Position numbers and translations under genes: made by a program. The notes under the pieces are model-generated. The model saw only the letters and a program-made list of their open reading frames with translations. It made no database searches and was not told where the DNA came from. A stretch of DNA of 64,000 nt from Flavobacteriales bacterium (lineage in GTDB: Bacteria; Bacteroidota; Bacteroidia; Flavobacteriales; Schleiferiaceae): contig PAND01000018.1 of the NCBI GenBank assembly GCA_002707525.1, forward strand, positions 65,759-129,758. Direction: 5' to 3'. Positions 62,882 to 64,000 of the stretch are shown one piece after another (position 1 is the first letter of the stretch; each line of letters starts with the position of its first letter).

Positions 62882-64000
62882 ATGCTTGATACATATACTG
62901 AGGTACACCCTTGGAAGATTATTGAACGCAGTTGGAATGCGGAAAATCATCCTAAGAGTGAAAGTTTGTTTTCTATTGGTAACGGCCGAATGGGCCAACG
63001 TGCCAATTTTGAAGAAACATATACCGGTACTAGCTTACAAGGCTCTTATGTGGCTGGCGTGTATTACCCTGATAAAACTAGGGTAGGTTGGTGGAAGAAT
63101 GGCTATCCTGAGTATTTCGCTAAAGTTCTAAACTCCTGCAATTGGATTGGGATCAAAATCAAAGTGGGAGAAGAGGAGTTAGACCTAAATACCGCAGTTG
63201 CCGTAAATAACTTTTACCGTGAACTCGATATGAGAAGCGGATTGCTCAAGCGGTCTTTTGAAGCGACTCTTCCCTCTGGCAAAATACTCGCTATTCATGC
63301 GGAACGCTTTACAAGCATTGTTCAAGACGAAGTTGGCGCGATTTCATATCGGGTCACACCAATAAATTTTTCCGGTGAAATAGAAGTATGTACCTGCCTA
63401 GATTTTACTATTACCAATGAAGACAGTAACTACAATGAGTCTTTTTGGGAGCACGGTTCGTTCGGCACCAATAGCAATGCTAGTTACGTTCACGCTAAGA
63501 CTAAAAAGACCGCCTTTGAAGTAAGTGTTGCCATGTGCAATACTCTTTACAAGAATGATGTTCTTCAAGATTGGAATCCGGTTTTAGATTTACGGCAGCT
63601 TTGGGTAAGCGAAACTGTTCGGTTAAACGTTTCTGAAGGACAAGAATTAAGACTTGAAAAAGTAGCTGCTGTTCTATCTAGCATGAATCATGAAGCCGAA
63701 TTATTAAACACTAATGCCACTGCACTCGCTACCACGGGGCAATCAAGAGGATATCAAAAACTACGTTCTGAGCATATGGAAGCTTGGCATAAAAAGTGGG
63801 AAACCTCAGATATTGAAATTGATGGTGATACAGAGGCTCAGCAGGGTATTCGTTTTAATATCTTCCATATGAATCAGACCTTCACCGGTGTGGACGATAG
63901 ATTAAACATTGGTCCAAAAGGTTTTACCGGGGAGAAATACGGCGGATCAACCTACTGGGATACGGAAGCTTACTGTTTACCATTCTACCTTGCTACGGCA
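62882..64000 (+). CDS. GH65 maltose phosphorylase-type enzyme, partial (3' end beyond window)
   Basis: The frame runs from ATG at 62882 to the right edge (373 codons). It has GH65 features: LFSIGNGRMGQRANFEE near 29-45, a long N-terminal super-sandwich domain, and the start of the catalytic (alpha/alpha)6 barrel with GGSTYWDTEAYCLPFYLATA at the edge. The catalytic glutamate lies beyond the window. GH65 enzymes phosphorolyse maltose, trehalose or kojibiose to beta-glucose 1-phosphate. Maltose is favoured by context. It starts 16 bp after pgmB. Confidence 0.93.
   Translation, partial: MLDTYTEVHPWKIIERSWNAENHPKSESLFSIGNGRMGQRANFEETYTGTSLQGSYVAGVYYPDKTRVGWWKNGYPEYFAKVLNSCNWIGIKIKVGEEELDLNTAVAVNNFYRELDMRSGLLKRSFEATLPSGKILAIHAERFTSIVQDEVGAISYRVTPINFSGEIEVCTCLDFTITNEDSNYNESFWEHGSFGTNSNASYVHAKTKKTAFEVSVAMCNTLYKNDVLQDWNPVLDLRQLWVSETVRLNVSEGQELRLEKVAAVLSSMNHEAELLNTNATALATTGQSRGYQKLRSEHMEAWHKKWETSDIEIDGDTEAQQGIRFNIFHMNQTFTGVDDRLNIGPKGFTGEKYGGSTYWDTEAYCLPFYLATA

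Overview
The window is a stretch of chromosome from a member of the Bacteroidota, most likely a marine-type member of the Flavobacteriales. The evidence is a SusC/SusD pair, type IX secretion (T9SS) C-terminal sorting domains, promoters of the TAnnTTTG type sitting 10-20 nt before start codons, very few Shine-Dalgarno-like sites, and gene orders familiar from flavobacteria (pdxA-DUF177-rpmF-fabH-accB-accC; rimP-nusA-infB; dut-nucleotidyltransferase-TPR-DUF4292-EnvC-like). Base composition is even and I see no rRNA, tRNA, insertion sequence, phage or CRISPR. The order-level placement is inference.

Layout. 1-3350 (minus): a partial LolA-like protein, gpsA and a secreted M28 peptidase. 3416-12241 (plus): a tightly packed envelope and housekeeping run (flippase, dut, sugar nucleotidyltransferase, TPR protein, DUF4292 lipoprotein, EnvC-like protein, ArsC-like protein, DMT exporter, YicC RNase). 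12238-14632: an ABC-2 exporter and a DsrE-like exported protein that separate yicC from gmk. 14779-19710: gmk, nadD, an AddB-like nuclease and a PLP dehydratase. 19805-22804 (minus): ribE overlapping a LytTR two-component system. 22861-29360 (plus): leucyl aminopeptidase, pdxA, DUF177, rpmF, fabH, accB and accC. 29434-42734: msrA, asd, two large exported proteins, purQ, aspS, tadA and a sodium:solute symporter. 42781-47246 (minus): rimP-nusA-infB, preceded by a leader with a terminator-like UUCG hairpin. 47580-50000: an orphan NarL-type regulator and an exported four-domain carbohydrate-binding-like protein.

50246-64000 is an alpha-glucan (maltose/maltodextrin) utilisation locus. It holds an AraC regulator; a minus-strand operon susC-susD-lipoprotein-exported binding protein-MFS permease; a catalytically degenerate Nudix/winged-helix regulator; and a plus-strand run pfkA-gap-BadF kinase-beta-phosphoglucomutase-GH65 phosphorylase that continues past the window edge. 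Read together: outer-membrane capture by SusCD and helper proteins, inner-membrane uptake by the MFS permease, phosphorolysis of maltose to glucose plus beta-glucose-1-phosphate, conversion to glucose-6-phosphate, phosphorylation of the free glucose possibly by the BadF-family kinase, then glycolysis through the co-located pfkA and gap. Two matching 21-bp inverted repeats (half-site AAGTGTA, spacer 5) lie at the susC promoter and in the regulator/pfkA divergent region. They are the best candidates for the regulator's operator and the strongest new observation here. Other points worth a look are a 17-bp palindrome at the fabH promoter, the nusA-operon leader hairpin, and a basic Asn/Arg-rich 115-residue extension on PdxA.
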